From NCBI GenBank assembly GCA_030035585.1, contig CM057476.1, forward strand, positions 19,328,501 to 19,392,500: a DNA stretch of 64,000 nucleotides, written 5' to 3'. Shown here piece after piece: positions 34,252 through 44,722 of the stretch. The position numbers and the translations under genes are program-made. A model generated the notes under the pieces. The model was given only the letters and a program-made list of their open reading frames with translations. It was not told the origin of the DNA and did not search any database. Position 1 is the first letter of the stretch; every line of letters begins with the position of its first letter. The DNA is from Dugong dugon (taxonomy: Eukaryota; Chordata; Mammalia; Sirenia; Dugongidae).

Positions 34252-37200
34252 CTGCAGACGAAACGAAGGCAGTTCGTAACAACAGCCTTTTCCTCAGATG
34301 CACCGACGCTGCACACTCCGTTTTCTCACGCTGTGGGGCAGGGTGCCGCATGCACGGCCGTCTCTGCCGTGGCTCTGCAAGGGCTTAAGGTCTCTGTCTG
34401 GTTCTACAGATGGGCCAGACCTGCCGCATTTGCACTTTGTTAGCTAGTCATTTTGATCACGTGCTTTAAAACCGAACACACCAAAAGAAGGCCAGAATAC
34501 GCCTTGTGGTTCTCCTAGTTCGTACTTGTATCCCATAAAATGGCTTCTCCCTGTAAGTAAAGTAAGTCCCTGTCCTTGTTTGCACAGTCTGGGCCCTGCC
34601 TGTTTTGAGCCTGTCTCATTTCTTCTTCCCTCGCTCACTGCTTCCCAGCCACACCACTGGGACTCCTGCTTCTTGGCCACACCGGGCTGCCTCCGATCGT
34701 CCTCCAGTCACCCGTGTGGCTCTCTCTCTCTCCACCTAGTCATCAGCCTGGACTCCGCTGCCTCAGGGAGCCCTCCTCTAGCCACCCCATCTAGAGTGAC
34801 CATCCCCTAAACCAGAGGTTCTCTACAGGGGTGACCACACCACCAAGGGGACACTGGGCGCTATCAAGACCTTTTTGGTTGCCATGACTGGGAGAGGTTG
34901 CTACTGGCATCTAGTGGGTGGACGGCAGGGATGCTGCTCAACGTCCTACAGTGCACAGGACAGCCCCCACCCCCTTCAAGACACTGATCGCTGTGTGAGA
35001 TTATTCACGTGTTTGCGCACCTCATTGTAGTGTGAGTGTCATGAAGACTGCCTTTGCTTGTGCCTTTCCACTGCTCTGTCCCTTGTGCCACGTCCTTAAG
35101 TGGTACAAACAGTTTGCTCTCAACTGCTAACCTAAAGGTTGGCGGTTCGAACCCAACCAGTGGTGCCATGGAAAAAAGGCCTGGCAATCTGCTTCCATTA
35201 AGATTACAGCCAGCGTGAGAGAGAGAAGTGGCAGTCTGCTCCCATAAAGATTACAGCCTTAGAAACCCTGTGGAGCAGTTCTCCGCTGTCCTATAGGGTC
35301 ACTATGCTGTATCGACTCTACGGCAACAGGTTTTTTAATATCCAGACTAAAGCACAAAGAACAAAGGAATGGGATATACAAATTAAGTATACGCGATAGA
35401 TACAACTGGGAGGAAAGTTTTAACATTTGTGTAAGTGGAATCTCAGAGAAGACAGAATTGGGCAGAACCAATATTTAAAGAAATAATGTCCACACTGTTT
35501 CTGATGTTTTCTGATTTTGGAGTAGAAACAAAGGCATTTGCTATATCCATAGCAGGAGATTAGATGCCAGGTTATGTGTTCATTTTCTCCAGAAAAAAGA
35601 AAAAGCACATCTGGAACAACTGCTATTATTAAAGTCAATATTATTTCCCTCCCCTAAAAACAAAAAAGATTACAGCCAAGCAAACCCTATGGAGCACAGT
35701 TCTACTCTAACACATGGGGTCGCCATGAGTTGGCATTGATTCCACAGCAACTGACAACAACATCCCTCGTGCACTAAAGAAGTATTTGTTGTACAAATGA
35801 CTAAGATACGCCAGAATCCTAAACTCTTCCTTTTGGAAGGGACAGAAGGTTTATAAAATTCAGTACACTGACCTAAAAAAAAAAGTTAAAAAACAAGTAA
35901 GGTGTCACCTGTTGACGAGCACAAAGTTGAAGGTCTTTCCAGTTACCCAAGAAACACGATCCCGGATGCGCTCTAGGACTGGGATCCAGGGCTTTGGAGA
36001 CAGAGTGAGGCCTGAAAACGAGTAGGTCACCCCAGCATCACCGTAAGTCGCCTGCTTCCTTGGTACATCATGCCACTTCCCAAACACCTGCACCCTGGCC
36101 AGTGCCCCTGTTCAGACGACACACACAATCACACAGTCAGCCCTGTCCCTCTGAGCCCTGAAATCCAGACAGGCAAGTGCCCCAAATACATGCTCCCTGA
36201 GTACTGTATTTTTTGCAAATAATGCCCACGTAAATAATGTGTCTACACATATAACATGCAGAAATGATGAAGTTAAGAACAGGCAGTACCCGGGTTATGA
36301 AGGTCCAACTTACGTACAACCTGTAGTTACAAACCATTAAAAATTCAAGCTACATACGATGGTTTGCAGTAACAAACGGGCGCTACTTTGCGATGCGCAC
36401 CAAAACATTATTATTACTATATTATTATGTTAAAGATATTTTAGTGTATCTGGAAGTGTTTCTTTAATGTTTTTTATGTATAGATAGGGACACTATATAC
36501 TTCATACTAAGACAAACATTTGACTAACTGATGTTAGATAGGAACCATAGCTAAATGTTGCAACTTATGTACAAATTTGACATAAAGACAGACTAAGGAA
36601 CAGAACACGTGCGTAATCTGGGGACTGCCTGTAAAACAGTTGTGGCACAGCGTGCCCATGCATATACCACGCATGTCCCATGACACTTCCAGATGTGAAT
36701 TTCAGGTGCATTCACCTGTCTTCCTATATTACATGTAAATCATACTGATCTGGTCATTTTCTTTACTCTCCTACTTATGCGTATAAAAATAGTCCAAAAA
36801 TGTTACTTTTGATCATAATTGTATGATAAAAGTATAAGCCATGGTCAAGAAGTCATGGATCAGTTTTGGTAGTCCCCTGGTCACTGGAAAATAATCAAAA
36901 TTACATTTGTTTCTCAGTTTAAGTTGATAATACCACCTGAAGTGAAGTTTCCATGTGATCAGAAATAGAAATTGAAGACAGCAACATGTAAAAAAAAATG
37001 GCATATGCACTTAGACAAAAATAACACACGGGGTACTGGGAGAGGTCGCACAGTTGGCAAAAACGTGTAACACGTGCATTATTTGCATAAAAATATGGTA
37101 CTCAGGATTGAAAGGGAAGTAAAGCTGGAATAACACTTCCCTCTGTTGTTCCATGTTATTTAATACCTCCTCAAAAATCATTGTGGACTGCCCAGATTTT

Positions 37201-38850
37201 TCATGTGAGAACCATGATTCCTGTCCTGCACTTATAGAAACACAGTCCTAGTGCAATATATTTTTGACACGGTACAACTGCCTTAACTACAGTGCAGCAG
37301 AAAGATATTGGGTTACACATTTGTTGTGTGCCATCTAGTGGATTCAGACCCACAGAGACCCTGCAGGACAGAGAACTGCCCCATACGGTTTCCAAAGCTG
37401 TAATCTTTATGGAAGCAGACTGCCACATCTTTCTAGCTTAACCACTTAACCACTGCACCACCGGGACTCTTTCAGTTATACACCAGTGTGGTTTTTAGAA
37501 GTCCCTGGGTGGTGCAAATGGTTAAGTGCTCAACTACTAGCCAAAAGGTTGGTGGCTCAAACCCACCCAGAGGCACCTCGGGATATAGGCCTGGCAATCT
37601 GCTTCTGAAAGGTCACGGCCTTGAAAACCCTATGGAGCAGTTCTACTCTGCACACATGGGGTTGCTATGAGTCAGAATCGACTAGACGGCAACCAACAAC
37701 AGGGTGGTTTTGCCAACTGTGGGGACTAAGGGCCTGTTGTTACCTGAAAGACGGGGCTAACATAACTCAGGTTGTCGTCTGGGGACTCCTGTGGGCTTTT
37801 CCATGGCCCCCTGCAAGTGCTTGGCCAGATCCCTGTGTGCTCATCACAGGGTAGAGCAGCAGTTCTCAATGTGTGGTCCCTGGACCAGCAGCATCAGCAT
37901 CACATGAAAACTATGGAATCTAGACTGAGGGGGTGGGGCCCAGCAATCTGAGTTCTAACAAGCCCCCCAGGGGATGTTGAGAACCACTGGTGTAGAGGGC
38001 TTGTCTGGTTATTTGCCCATCTCTTCCACTAGACCAGTGGGTCTCAACCCTAGTGCACATTAGAAACATCTAGAAGTTTTTTAAAAACATTGATGCCCAC
38101 ACTCCACACCCACTAGGTTGGCTATTATCAGAAAAAGGAAAATAACAAGTGTTGGCAGGGCTGCAGAGAAACTGAAACACTTCTCCATTACTGCTGGGAA
38201 CGTAAAATGGTACAGCCACTCTGGAAAAGTTTGGAAGTTCCTCAAAAAGTTGAACACAGAACTACGATTTTAAAAAACTTGAAAAAAAAAACAAAACTCT
38301 CTAATGGTGACCCCATGTGTTGCAGAGTAGGACTGTTCTCCACAGGGTTTTAAAGCTGTGATTTTTCCGGAAGCAAATTGCCAGGACTTTCTTCTGAGGT
38401 GCCTCTGGGCACCAACCTTTCCGTTAGCAGCCAGGCACTTCATCATTGGCACCACCCAGGGATTCTCTCTAAACACAGACCAGTGGTTTTATGAAACAAG
38501 CCTTCAAAGAACATATACATACAACACACATCCATCACAGTCCTCTGCTTACCTGTAAAATATTCCACTTCTTTCTCCAACTGTTGGAAAATCTCATCCG
38601 CCTCAGCTCTACCAAACAGGACTGTGTAGTCACAGTCTAGGCCCTGAGCGCGAATGTGCCGCCAGCGGGGGCCTGCCGAGCTCACTCCATCCTCCGCAGT
38701 CTCTCTCCTGGGCCTTTTCCTTGAGCTCCGTTCCTCTCCTTCCAACACAGCGGGGTCTTCACCTGTCTGATCTTGTTCCTCCCCCAAGTTTCTCTCCTTA
38801 CTCTTTCCCAAACGGTCCCCGAGAGTCCTCTTCACCAGAAATTTATCCAT
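33945..38850 (-). CDS. ALKBH2: ALKBH2, Fe(II)/2-oxoglutarate-dependent DNA demethylase
   Basis: Nuclear AlkB-family dioxygenase that repairs 1-methyladenine, 3-methylcytosine and etheno-adducts in duplex DNA near replication forks. Three coding exons give about 267 residues (human 261) with correct split codons. The N-terminus MDKFLVK keeps the APIM PCNA-binding pattern (K-F-L-V-K). Exon 2 has VFGKWH, whose Phe is the base-flipping finger. Exon 3 has HIGEHRDDE (Fe ligands His and Asp), THWYHS (third ligand His) and PRVNLTFR (the two Arg that hold 2-oxoglutarate). All catalytic residues are present. It faces USP30 tail to tail and UNG head to head. Confidence 0.96.
34813..34985 (+). mobile_element. 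MER5A fragment in ALKBH2 intron
   Basis: cagaggttctctacaggggt, tactggcatctagtgggtgg, acagtgcacaggacagcccc. The right end is lost. Confidence 0.78.
35093..35335 (+). repeat. Two overlapping AfroSINE pieces
   Basis: First ccttaagtggtacaaacagt to attacagccagcg; then a second 3' part agtggcagtctgctcccata to tctacggcaacagg. Confidence 0.8.
35666..35763 (+). repeat. AfroSINE 3' fragment
   Basis: gattacagccaagcaaaccc to acagcaactgacaacaaca; possibly the lost tail of the copy at 35093, 330 bp away. Confidence 0.75.
35909..36107 (-). CDS. ALKBH2: ALKBH2 second coding exon: finger loop and strand core
   Basis: Acceptor ctgaacag, donor gtgaca. It encodes ALARVQVFGKWHDVPRKQAT through SGLTLSPKPWIPVLERIRD to FNFVLVN. 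It holds the Val-Phe-Gly finger that fills the gap left by the flipped base. Confidence 0.95.
36196..37103. mobile_element. Larger inverted-repeat element that encloses the CAGGCAGT element
   Basis: ctgagtactgtattttttgc at 36196 and its inverse (gcataaaaatatggtactcag) at 37083-37103 form imperfect terminal repeats of about 33 bp, with aaataatgc shared. About 0.9 kb with the smaller transposon inside. Family not identified; lies in ALKBH2 intron 1. Confidence 0.55.
36280..36631. mobile_element. Non-autonomous DNA transposon with CAGGCAGT ends (copy 1)
   Basis: Ends CAGGCAGTACCCGGGTTATG and, inverted, CAGGCAGTCCCCAGATTACG. About 350 bp, no ORF. Internal text (acatttgactaactgatg, caaatttgacataaagacag) recurs in the copy at 50235-50730. 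Confidence 0.75.
37318..37475 (-). repeat. AfroSINE
   Basis: tttgttgtgtgccatctagt to ctgcaccaccgggactct. Confidence 0.88.
37497..37701 (+). repeat. AfroSINE
   Basis: gaagtccctgggtggtgcaa to gactagacggcaaccaacaa. Confidence 0.9.
37857..37989 (+). mobile_element. hAT-type short transposon (MER1 group)
   Basis: cagcagttctcaatgtgtgg, cagcatcagcatcaca, gttgagaaccactg. Ends inverted; near 8-bp flanks GGGTAGAG/GTGTAGAG. Confidence 0.72.
38034..38107 (+). mobile_element. Fragment of a hAT-type short transposon
   Basis: cagtgggtctcaaccctagt, cacattagaaacatctag. Right half lost where L1 sequence begins. Confidence 0.5.
38108..38275 (+). mobile_element. Old L1 ORF2/3' fragment
   Basis: ggcagggctgcagagaaact, gggaacgtaaaatggtacag, ccactctggaaaagtttgg: the widely conserved end of L1 ORF2. 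Confidence 0.7.
38288..38463 (-). repeat. AfroSINE, 90 bp from ALKBH2 first coding exon
   Basis: aaacaaaactctctaatggt to tggcaccacccagggattc, just downstream of the donor of that exon. Confidence 0.85.
38553..38850 (-). CDS. ALKBH2: ALKBH2 first coding exon: PCNA motif and N-terminus
   Basis: ATG at 38850 (MDKFLVKRTLG); donor GTAAGC just below 38553, in a split Gly codon after VEYFT. A Ser/Glu-rich, basic linker (SSRKRPRRE, a likely nuclear signal) precedes the fold (WRHIRAQGLDCDYTVLFG). An in-frame Met 15 codons upstream (MSLPCPG) is less likely: an AG directly before gATG fits a splice acceptor. Confidence 0.94.
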
Positions 38851-39179
38851 CCTGTCTCCGCAAAGAACCGGGCACCCCGGGCAAGGCAAAGACACAGGGA
38901 GAAGTTACCCAGGCTGTTTCTCTGGCAGAAAATCCGTTCCGCAAAGTAGTCCCACAGCAACACTCCTCCTCACTGTTTTTAAGTTTCCATTTTAAGGTTT
39001 AAAACCAGGTCCTAAAAAGGAAGTAGAGGTTGTTAAATTTGGAAGGACCCCTAGAGATGGTCTGCTCCAGGGTCTCCCAGATTAGCCTGTGGCTGGCTAC
39101 CTGCAACAACTTCAACGTCTGCACCCCAGCCCCAAGCACCTCAATTTTTAAGGATTTTCTGGGAATTCACATGCAACAG

Positions 39180-39295
39180 TCAAATGTGGAAATTACCATC
39201 CAGTCCAAACCCTCATTTTACAGATGGGGAAACTGACGCCTTGAGAGGGGAAGGGATTCGCCCAAAGTCACCCAGAAAAGCAGCGCATCTATCTC
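39180..39295 (-). repeat. MIR fragment
   Basis: cattttacagatggggaaac, tgacgccttgagaggggaag, cccaaagtcacccagaaaag. Confidence 0.7.
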
Positions 39296-39330
39296 TTGGT
39301 TACAATAAAAAAAAAAAAAAAAAAAAAAAA

Positions 39331-39475
39331 GATGCCCACTCTCTGTTCTGACTCCTAGTGACCCTATAGGACAGAGTAGAACCACCCCGTAGGGTTTCCA
39401 AGGAGCGGCTGGTGGATTCGAACTGCTGACCTTTTGGTTAGCAGCCAAGTTCTTAACCACTGTGCCACAAGAATC
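39331..39475 (-). repeat. AfroSINE with poly(A/T) run
   Basis: gatgcccactctctgttctg to aaccactgtgccacaag, preceded by an A run (39307-39330). Confidence 0.85.
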
Positions 39476-39662
39476 TAAATGTAAAACAGTTAAATGCACA
39501 GACACACACTGAATTCCGAAACTAAGAATTGTAACATGTGTGTGGGCACGGGGAGGGGTGTGTGTGTGTAAGTGTTGTCTTTAAGATCTCAGACACCATC
39601 CCTGCAGTTCCGAATCTTGCAAGCATCCGGGAAGGGGCTGGCGGGAAAGAAAATACACTCAC

Positions 39663-39800
39663 CCAGAACACAGCCACTGCTTCCGGGTAGATTTGCGCTG
39701 CAAGCCGGGAAACGGGAGAAAATTTGCCAAACAAGGTGGTGGGAACCCTCCGGGCGCCACCTGCTGGTTCTCTCCATGCATTGCAAGCATTTCCGTGCTT
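39663..39800 (-). other. ALKBH2: Probable ALKBH2 non-coding exon 1 and promoter region
   Basis: On the - strand a strong donor (CTGG then GTGAGT) ends a GC-richer stretch at about 39663, and a CAG acceptor lies directly before the ALKBH2 ATG. This fits a short 5' UTR exon spliced to the first coding exon. The start site is not visible, so the right border is a guess. In human the gene also starts upstream with a non-coding exon, as I recall. Confidence 0.5.
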
Positions 39801-39919
39801 CAGTTTAACATCATTTGTTCTGTGACAACTGAGGATCTTCAATGAATTGTTCCTGATACCTCTCACTGGGGATTATCTTAGTGTCTTGAAAGGGAGTTGG
39901 GTCACCAAAATATGGTGGT

Positions 39920-40120
39920 GGGTAGGAGCTCGAGCTCTGCGGTCAGACCCTGGCTTCCATTTCTTTCTCCTTGGCTCTAGCTGTGTGGGCTCCAGCAGGT
40001 CACTTAACCTCTCTGGGCTTGAATTGCCGCACCTTTAAAGCGGGGATTACAAAATCTATGTCATGAGAGGGCCATGAGGATTAAATGAGAGGATGTGTGA
40101 GAAGTGCTTCTATGTTAAAA
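39920..40120 (+). repeat. MIR SINE
   Basis: caggtcacttaacctctctg, ggattaaatgagaggatgtg, tgagaagtgctt. Lies just upstream of ALKBH2. Confidence 0.78.
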
Positions 40121-40184
40121 AGGAATGGCAGGTTCTATTACTGCTCCTAATTCTTGTTTATTCTGTCTCCCCCAGTGGAATGAA

Positions 40185-40550
40185 AGCTCCATGAAGTCGT
40201 GGACTTACTGAGAATTTTGACGAATATGCACAGTTGTGTAACCACCACCACAGTCAAGATCCAAAGCACCTGTATCATCTCAGAATATTCCCTTAGGCCC
40301 CTTAGTTGTACACTGTCTCCCCCACTGCCACCCCCACCCTCAATTCCCTGGCAACCATTGATCTGTTTTCTGTCCCTATAATTTGCTTTTTCCAAAATTC
40401 CTTATAAATGAAATCATACAATATGTAGCCTTTGGGGTCTGGTTTCTTCCACTTAGCATAATGCTTTTGAGATTTATCCTTGTCGTTTGTATCAGTAGTT
40501 CGTTCCTTTTTATTGCTTAGTGGTATTCCATTCAACCGCTCGTCTGTCTG
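40185..40550 (-). mobile_element. Old L1 3' end, reversed
   Basis: gtgtaaccaccaccacagtc, attgatctgttttctgtccc, ttccacttagcataatgctt, agtggtattccattcaa. A further piece is at 41200-41280 past the RTE insertion. Confidence 0.7.
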
Positions 40551-40554
40551 TCTG

Positions 40555-40744
40555 CTGTACTGTGGTGGCTTGCATGTTGCTGCAATGCCAGAAGCTATGC
40601 CATTGATATTTCAAATACCAGCAGGGTCACCCATGGTGGACAGGTTTCAGCAGAGCTTCCAGACTAAGACTAGGAAGAAGGACCTGGCAGTCTATTTCTG
40701 AAAAAAATTGGCCAGTGAAAACCTTTTGAATAGCAGCAGAACAT
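40555..40744 (+). mobile_element. SINE-like piece fused to the RTE fragment
   Basis: ggtttcagcagagcttccag, actaggaagaaggacctggc match the middle of the tRNA-Gly-type SINE at 7495-7820. It runs directly into RTE coding sequence. Confidence 0.55.
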
Positions 40745-41195
40745 TGCTCAACCCAAGCCATGGTATTTTCAATCACCTCATATGCATGCAAAAGCTGGAC
40801 AATGAGTAAAGAACATCGAAGAAGAATTGATGCCTTTGAATTATGGTGTTGGCAAAGAAAATTGAGTATATCATGGACTGCCAAAAGAACAAACAAATCT
40901 GTCTTGGAAGAAGTACGGCCAGAATGCTCCTTAGAAGCAGGGTGGCGAGACTTCATCTGATGTACTTTGGATATGCTATCAGGAGGGATCAGTCCCTGGA
41001 GAAGGACATTATGCTTGGTAAAGTAGAGGATCAGTGAAAAAGAAGACCCTCTAGGAAATGGATTGACACAGTGGCTGCAACAATGGGCTCAAATACAGCA
41101 ACAATTGTGAGGATGTTGCAGGACTGGGCAGTGTTTCATTCCGTTGTACATAGGGTTGCTATGAGTCAGAAACAACTCGACAGCACCTAACAACA
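40745..41195 (+). mobile_element. RTE/BovB-type LINE 3' end with C-terminal ORF remnant
   Basis: Frame YACKSWTMSKEHRRRIDAFE then LWCWQRKLSISWTAKRTNKS and ECSLEA is the C-terminus of an RTE-type reverse transcriptase (BovB reads YGCESWTIKKAE). It ends gctatgagtcagaaacaact then caacaac, the same tail as the AfroSINEs. Confidence 0.85.
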
Positions 41196-41474
41196 AACAG
41201 TAATCCATTGTTTATTTACCCCATTCATCAGTTGATGAGGCATTTGAGTTGCTTCCAGTTTCCGGTCATTAAAAATAAAGTCACTAGCTATGAGTTGGAA
41301 TCAACTCGATGGCAATGGGTTCTTGGTTTTCAGGGTTGGGAGGGAGGGGGAAAGGAAGTTAATGGTGATGGAAATATCACGTTGATTAAGGGTAGGGTTG
41401 CACAGCCAATTATCGTAATTGCTGCCAATAAGTTGTACACCTGTAAGAAGTTGAATTGACAAAAGCTGTATGAT

Positions 41475-42102
41475 AGATATATTTACAGCAATGACAAAAG
41501 AAAAAGAAAAGTGTAGCTGCTGAGGCTTCTTATATACAACCAAGCACTTCACGTGACTTGGTTTCTTGGTTTGAAGGTTTAGGGTTGTGGTTTCATGGGA
41601 CATCCCAGTTAATTGGCCTAATAACATGTTTAGTGCTTCTGGTCTACCTCCTAGTTCAATGCATAGTGCCTGGGGTCTTAAAAGCTTGCAAGCAACCATC
41701 CAAGTTACAACAACTGGTCTTTATTCACCTGGAACAACAGAGGAAGAAGAGTCAGGAATAGGAGGAGGAAATGGAACTTGTGGCTAATTGTCACCATGAA
41801 CAACTGCCTCCTTTGCTATGAGACCAGAAGAACTGGATGGTGCCTGGCTACCATTGCTGAACATTTTGATCAAAGATTCCACAGAAGAATCCTGATCAAA
41901 AGGGGGAAAATGCAGAACAGAATTTCAAAGTCCCATAGACTCCAGACGTCCTGGAGCCATGAAGGTTGGATGAACCCCTGAAAACATTGCCCTGAGATAA
42001 TCTTTAAGCCTTAAACCAAAAATATCCCTGAAATCATCTTTAAACCAAACAGTACTTTAGCTTAACTAGTAAAAAAATGTTTGCCTTGAGCCTTATGCTT
42101 TC
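41475..42102 (+). mobile_element. Older LINE 3' UTR, left part
   Basis: cctggggtcttaaaagcttg, gagaccagaagaactggatg match 13583-14427 in part. It continues at 42522-42790 after an insertion that duplicated a ttgagcMttat-type target. Confidence 0.65.
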
Positions 42103-42521
42103 TGTTGTTGTTGTTGACAGAGTAGAACTGCCCCATAGGGTTTTCTAGGCTGTAATCTTTTTTTTTTGTATAATTTTTTTATTGTACTTCAGATGAAAGT
42201 TTACAAAGCAAACTAGTTTCTCATTAAACAATTAATACACATATTGTTTGTGACATTGGTTGCCAACTCCACAACATGTCAACACTCTCCCCTTCTCAAC
42301 CTTGGGCTCCCCGTTACCAGCTTTCCTGTCCCCTCCTGCCTTCTCGTCCTTGCCTGTGGACTGGTGTGCCCATTTAGTCTCATTCTGTTTTATGGGCCTA
42401 TCTAATCTTTGGCTGAAGGGTGAACCTCAGGAGTGACCTCGTTACTGAGCTATAAGCCTGTCTGGGGGCCAAAATCTCAAAGGGTTTCTCCAGTCTCTGT
42501 CAGGCCAGTAAGTCTGGTCTT
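42103..42521 (-). mobile_element. Lineage LINE 3' end, reversed, joined to an AfroSINE piece
   Basis: 42158-42520 (attgtacttcagatgaaagt, gtgacattggttgccaactc, ggctgaagggtgaacctcag) follows an AfroSINE fragment (42103-42157). The pair lies inside an older LINE 3' UTR. Confidence 0.7.
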
Positions 42522-42790
42522 TTTGAGCATTATACTCTTTTAAGAACTATCTATATGGGATCAAACTGACAACAGCAACTCAAAAGATTACATAGGAACC
42601 TTAGGGGGCACTGAGTTTATGTTAATGGGGGAAGAACAACTCAGAAAAGCAGGGTGAGAATGGCTGCACAACTTGAACAATGTAATCAATGTCACTAAAT
42701 GGTACATGTAGCAACTGTTGAATTGGTGTATGTTTTGCTGTTTGTATTCTCAACAACAACAACAAAATAAATAAAATTATATTAAAAAAG
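42522..42790 (+). mobile_element. Older LINE 3' UTR, right part
   Basis: actatctatatgggatcaaa, gttgaattggtgtatgtttt, ctcaacaacaacaaca with A-rich end. Continues 41475-42102. Confidence 0.65.
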
Positions 42791-42894
42791 AATAAAGGTT
42801 GCTATAAACATTTATGTACATGGTTTTATGTGAATATAGATTTTCATTTTACTTGGGTAAGTACATAGGAGGGGGATTCCTGGGTCCCCTGGTA

Positions 42895-43056
42895 AAGAAA
42901 AAAAACCCATTGCCGTCAAGTAGATTCCCACTCATAGCGACCCTACAGCACAGAGTAGAACTGCCCCGTAGGGTTTCCAAGGAGACACTGGTAGATTCGT
43001 ACTGCTGACCTTTTGGTTCGCAGCTGAGCTCTTAACCACTGTGCCACCAAGGTTCC
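42895..43056 (-). repeat. AfroSINE
   Basis: aagaaaaaaaacccattgcc to gtgccaccaaggttcc. Confidence 0.9.
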
Positions 43057-43163
43057 AGGTCCCATGCGAAGTGTATGTTTAACTTTATAAAAAAAAAAAA
43101 AAAGTAAATAAACCGCCAAACTGTTTCCCAAAGTGGCCGTAAGGGCGAATGATTTTGAAGTAT

Positions 43164-43360
43164 GTGGTGCAAACGGTTAACACGCTCAGCTGCTAACTAA
43201 AAGGTTGGAGGTTCAAGTCCACCCAGAGCGCCTGGGAAGAAAGTTCTGGTGATCTAATTCTGAAAAATCAGCCACTGAAAACGCTGTGCAGCACAGTTCT
43301 ACTCTGACACACATGGAGTCCCCACATGTTGGAGTCAACTTGGCAGCAACTGGTTTTCTC
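43164..43360 (+). repeat. AfroSINE
   Basis: tgtggtgcaaacggttaaca to caacttggcagcaactgg. Confidence 0.88.
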
Positions 43361-43384
43361 CTTGGGAGCCCTAGGTCCTAGGCA

Positions 43385-43800
43385 CGGGGACACAACAGCA
43401 ACAAGGAAAGGATAAAGTCCCTGCCCTCACAAAGGTTACACTTTGGAGATAGAGATAGACAGTAAACAAGGAAAGAAACAAACAAGAAAATTTTAGATAG
43501 TGGAGGGGAAGGCCTCTCTGAGGAAGGGTCCTCAGCTATGATTGGAAGGCTTCCAGGCAGGGGGACAGCGTGTGCGCATGTATGAAGGCCATATGGGGGA
43601 AAAGCTGCGTGTATCCAGCAAATGTGTGGAGACAGGTCATTGGAGCTACGTCAGCCCCACAGCCCATAGGGCCTTGAGAAGGGGAGGAGAGGGTGGTGGT
43701 GTAAGAAGCTGGCGTTTTATTCTAAGCATATTTGGAAGACATAGGAGGGTTTTAACCCGGGCATTGTCCTACGGCTATAAGAAGGAGGAGACCAGCTAGG
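43385..43800 (+). repeat. L2 LINE 3' part
   Basis: ccctgccctcacaaaggtta, agatagacagtaaacaagga, ccagcaaatgtgtggagaca, ggaggagaccagctagga. Confidence 0.65.
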
Positions 43801-43854
43801 ATTGAAGTTAGAGAAGGAAAGCTTTAGCCGAATACAGGATTTCTTTTGGAGATG

Positions 43855-44022
43855 GAGCTCTGGTGGCACAATGGTTAAGAGGCTGGCTGCTAACCAAAAG
43901 GTCCGCAGCTCAAATCCATCAGCTACTCCTTCGTCCTTGCAAACCCTATGGGGCAGTTCTACTCTGTCCTATAGCTTCGCTGTGAGTTCAACCTGACAAC
44001 AATGGGTTTGGATTTTTTGGGT
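43855..44022 (+). repeat. AfroSINE
   Basis: ggagctctggtggcacaatg to caacaatgggtttggatttt. Confidence 0.9.
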
Positions 44023-44094
44023 TTTGGAGATAGAACCAACAGGACATATTGATAGTTTGGATGTGGGGAGGGAGGGAAAGAGAAGAATTCCATG

Positions 44095-44573
44095 TGTATT
44101 GGGGGTGGAGGTAATACAGAGGTCCCCAGGCTGCAGAAAATTCCACTGCAGCTTGCTTGGCCGGCCTCGCCATTTCCAGTTCCACTGCTTGGCGGGCCGC
44201 TCAATCTACATCAGAATTCCAGTTCCTTTATCCGGCCAGCCTCACCATTTCCACTTCCATTGCTTGGCCAGCCACGTCATTTGCATCAAAATTGCAGTTC
44301 CTTTGCTTGGCCTGTCTCATGAAAATCCTGGCAGCTGCATGGTATGATTAAGAATGTTGCTGATGTAACTTGTACGAACTCCCTACTTGCAAATCCCTTA
44401 AAAATAACTTTTTCTCTCACCCTCTCAAAGCAGTCTTGGCAGCAAAAGCCCCGAATGCCTCCTTCCTTGTACAATGAAATAAAGGCAACCTTACACTCTC
44501 CCACTTCCATTTCTTGTTTGTTGGCCAATACGAGTCAGGCCCGAGCAAAACCTGGGGTTTCCACCCGGTAACA
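44095..44573 (+). mobile_element. Probable solo LTR of a class I (ERV1-like) element
   Basis: Ends ggtttccacccggtaaca after a GAAATAAAGG poly(A)-type signal at about 44477. It is followed by a short stretch like a leader (taggtggtgccatttgggg). The upstream half has tandem repeats. The left border is uncertain. Class I is inferred from the general layout only. Confidence 0.55.
44150..44320 (+). repeat. Tandem repeats in the ERV1-like LTR
   Basis: Two units of about 75 bp, each of two related halves that start cttggccRgcc and contain ttccaSttccaYtg or ttSCagttccttt. Confidence 0.75.
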
Positions 44574-44722
44574 TAGGTGGTGCCATTTGGGGAATGAATA
44601 CTTGGAGGTTTAATCTCCACGATTCCAAAGTCTCCCCCCAACCCATATAAATTAGGCTAGCAAAGTGATCTTGGGCAAAACTTTTGCCACTCCAAGCCTT
44701 AGTTTGACATCTGTAAAATGTT

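Noticed and set aside
34036-34443. 135-residue + strand ORF
   Set aside because: Antisense shadow of the ALKBH2 last exon.
40199-40381. Pro-rich + strand ORF upstream of UNG
   Set aside because: Reversed L1 3' end; common false frame.
44150-44320. CRISPR-like or satellite array
   Set aside because: Only two diverged units inside an LTR; no spacer pattern, and the genome is mammalian.
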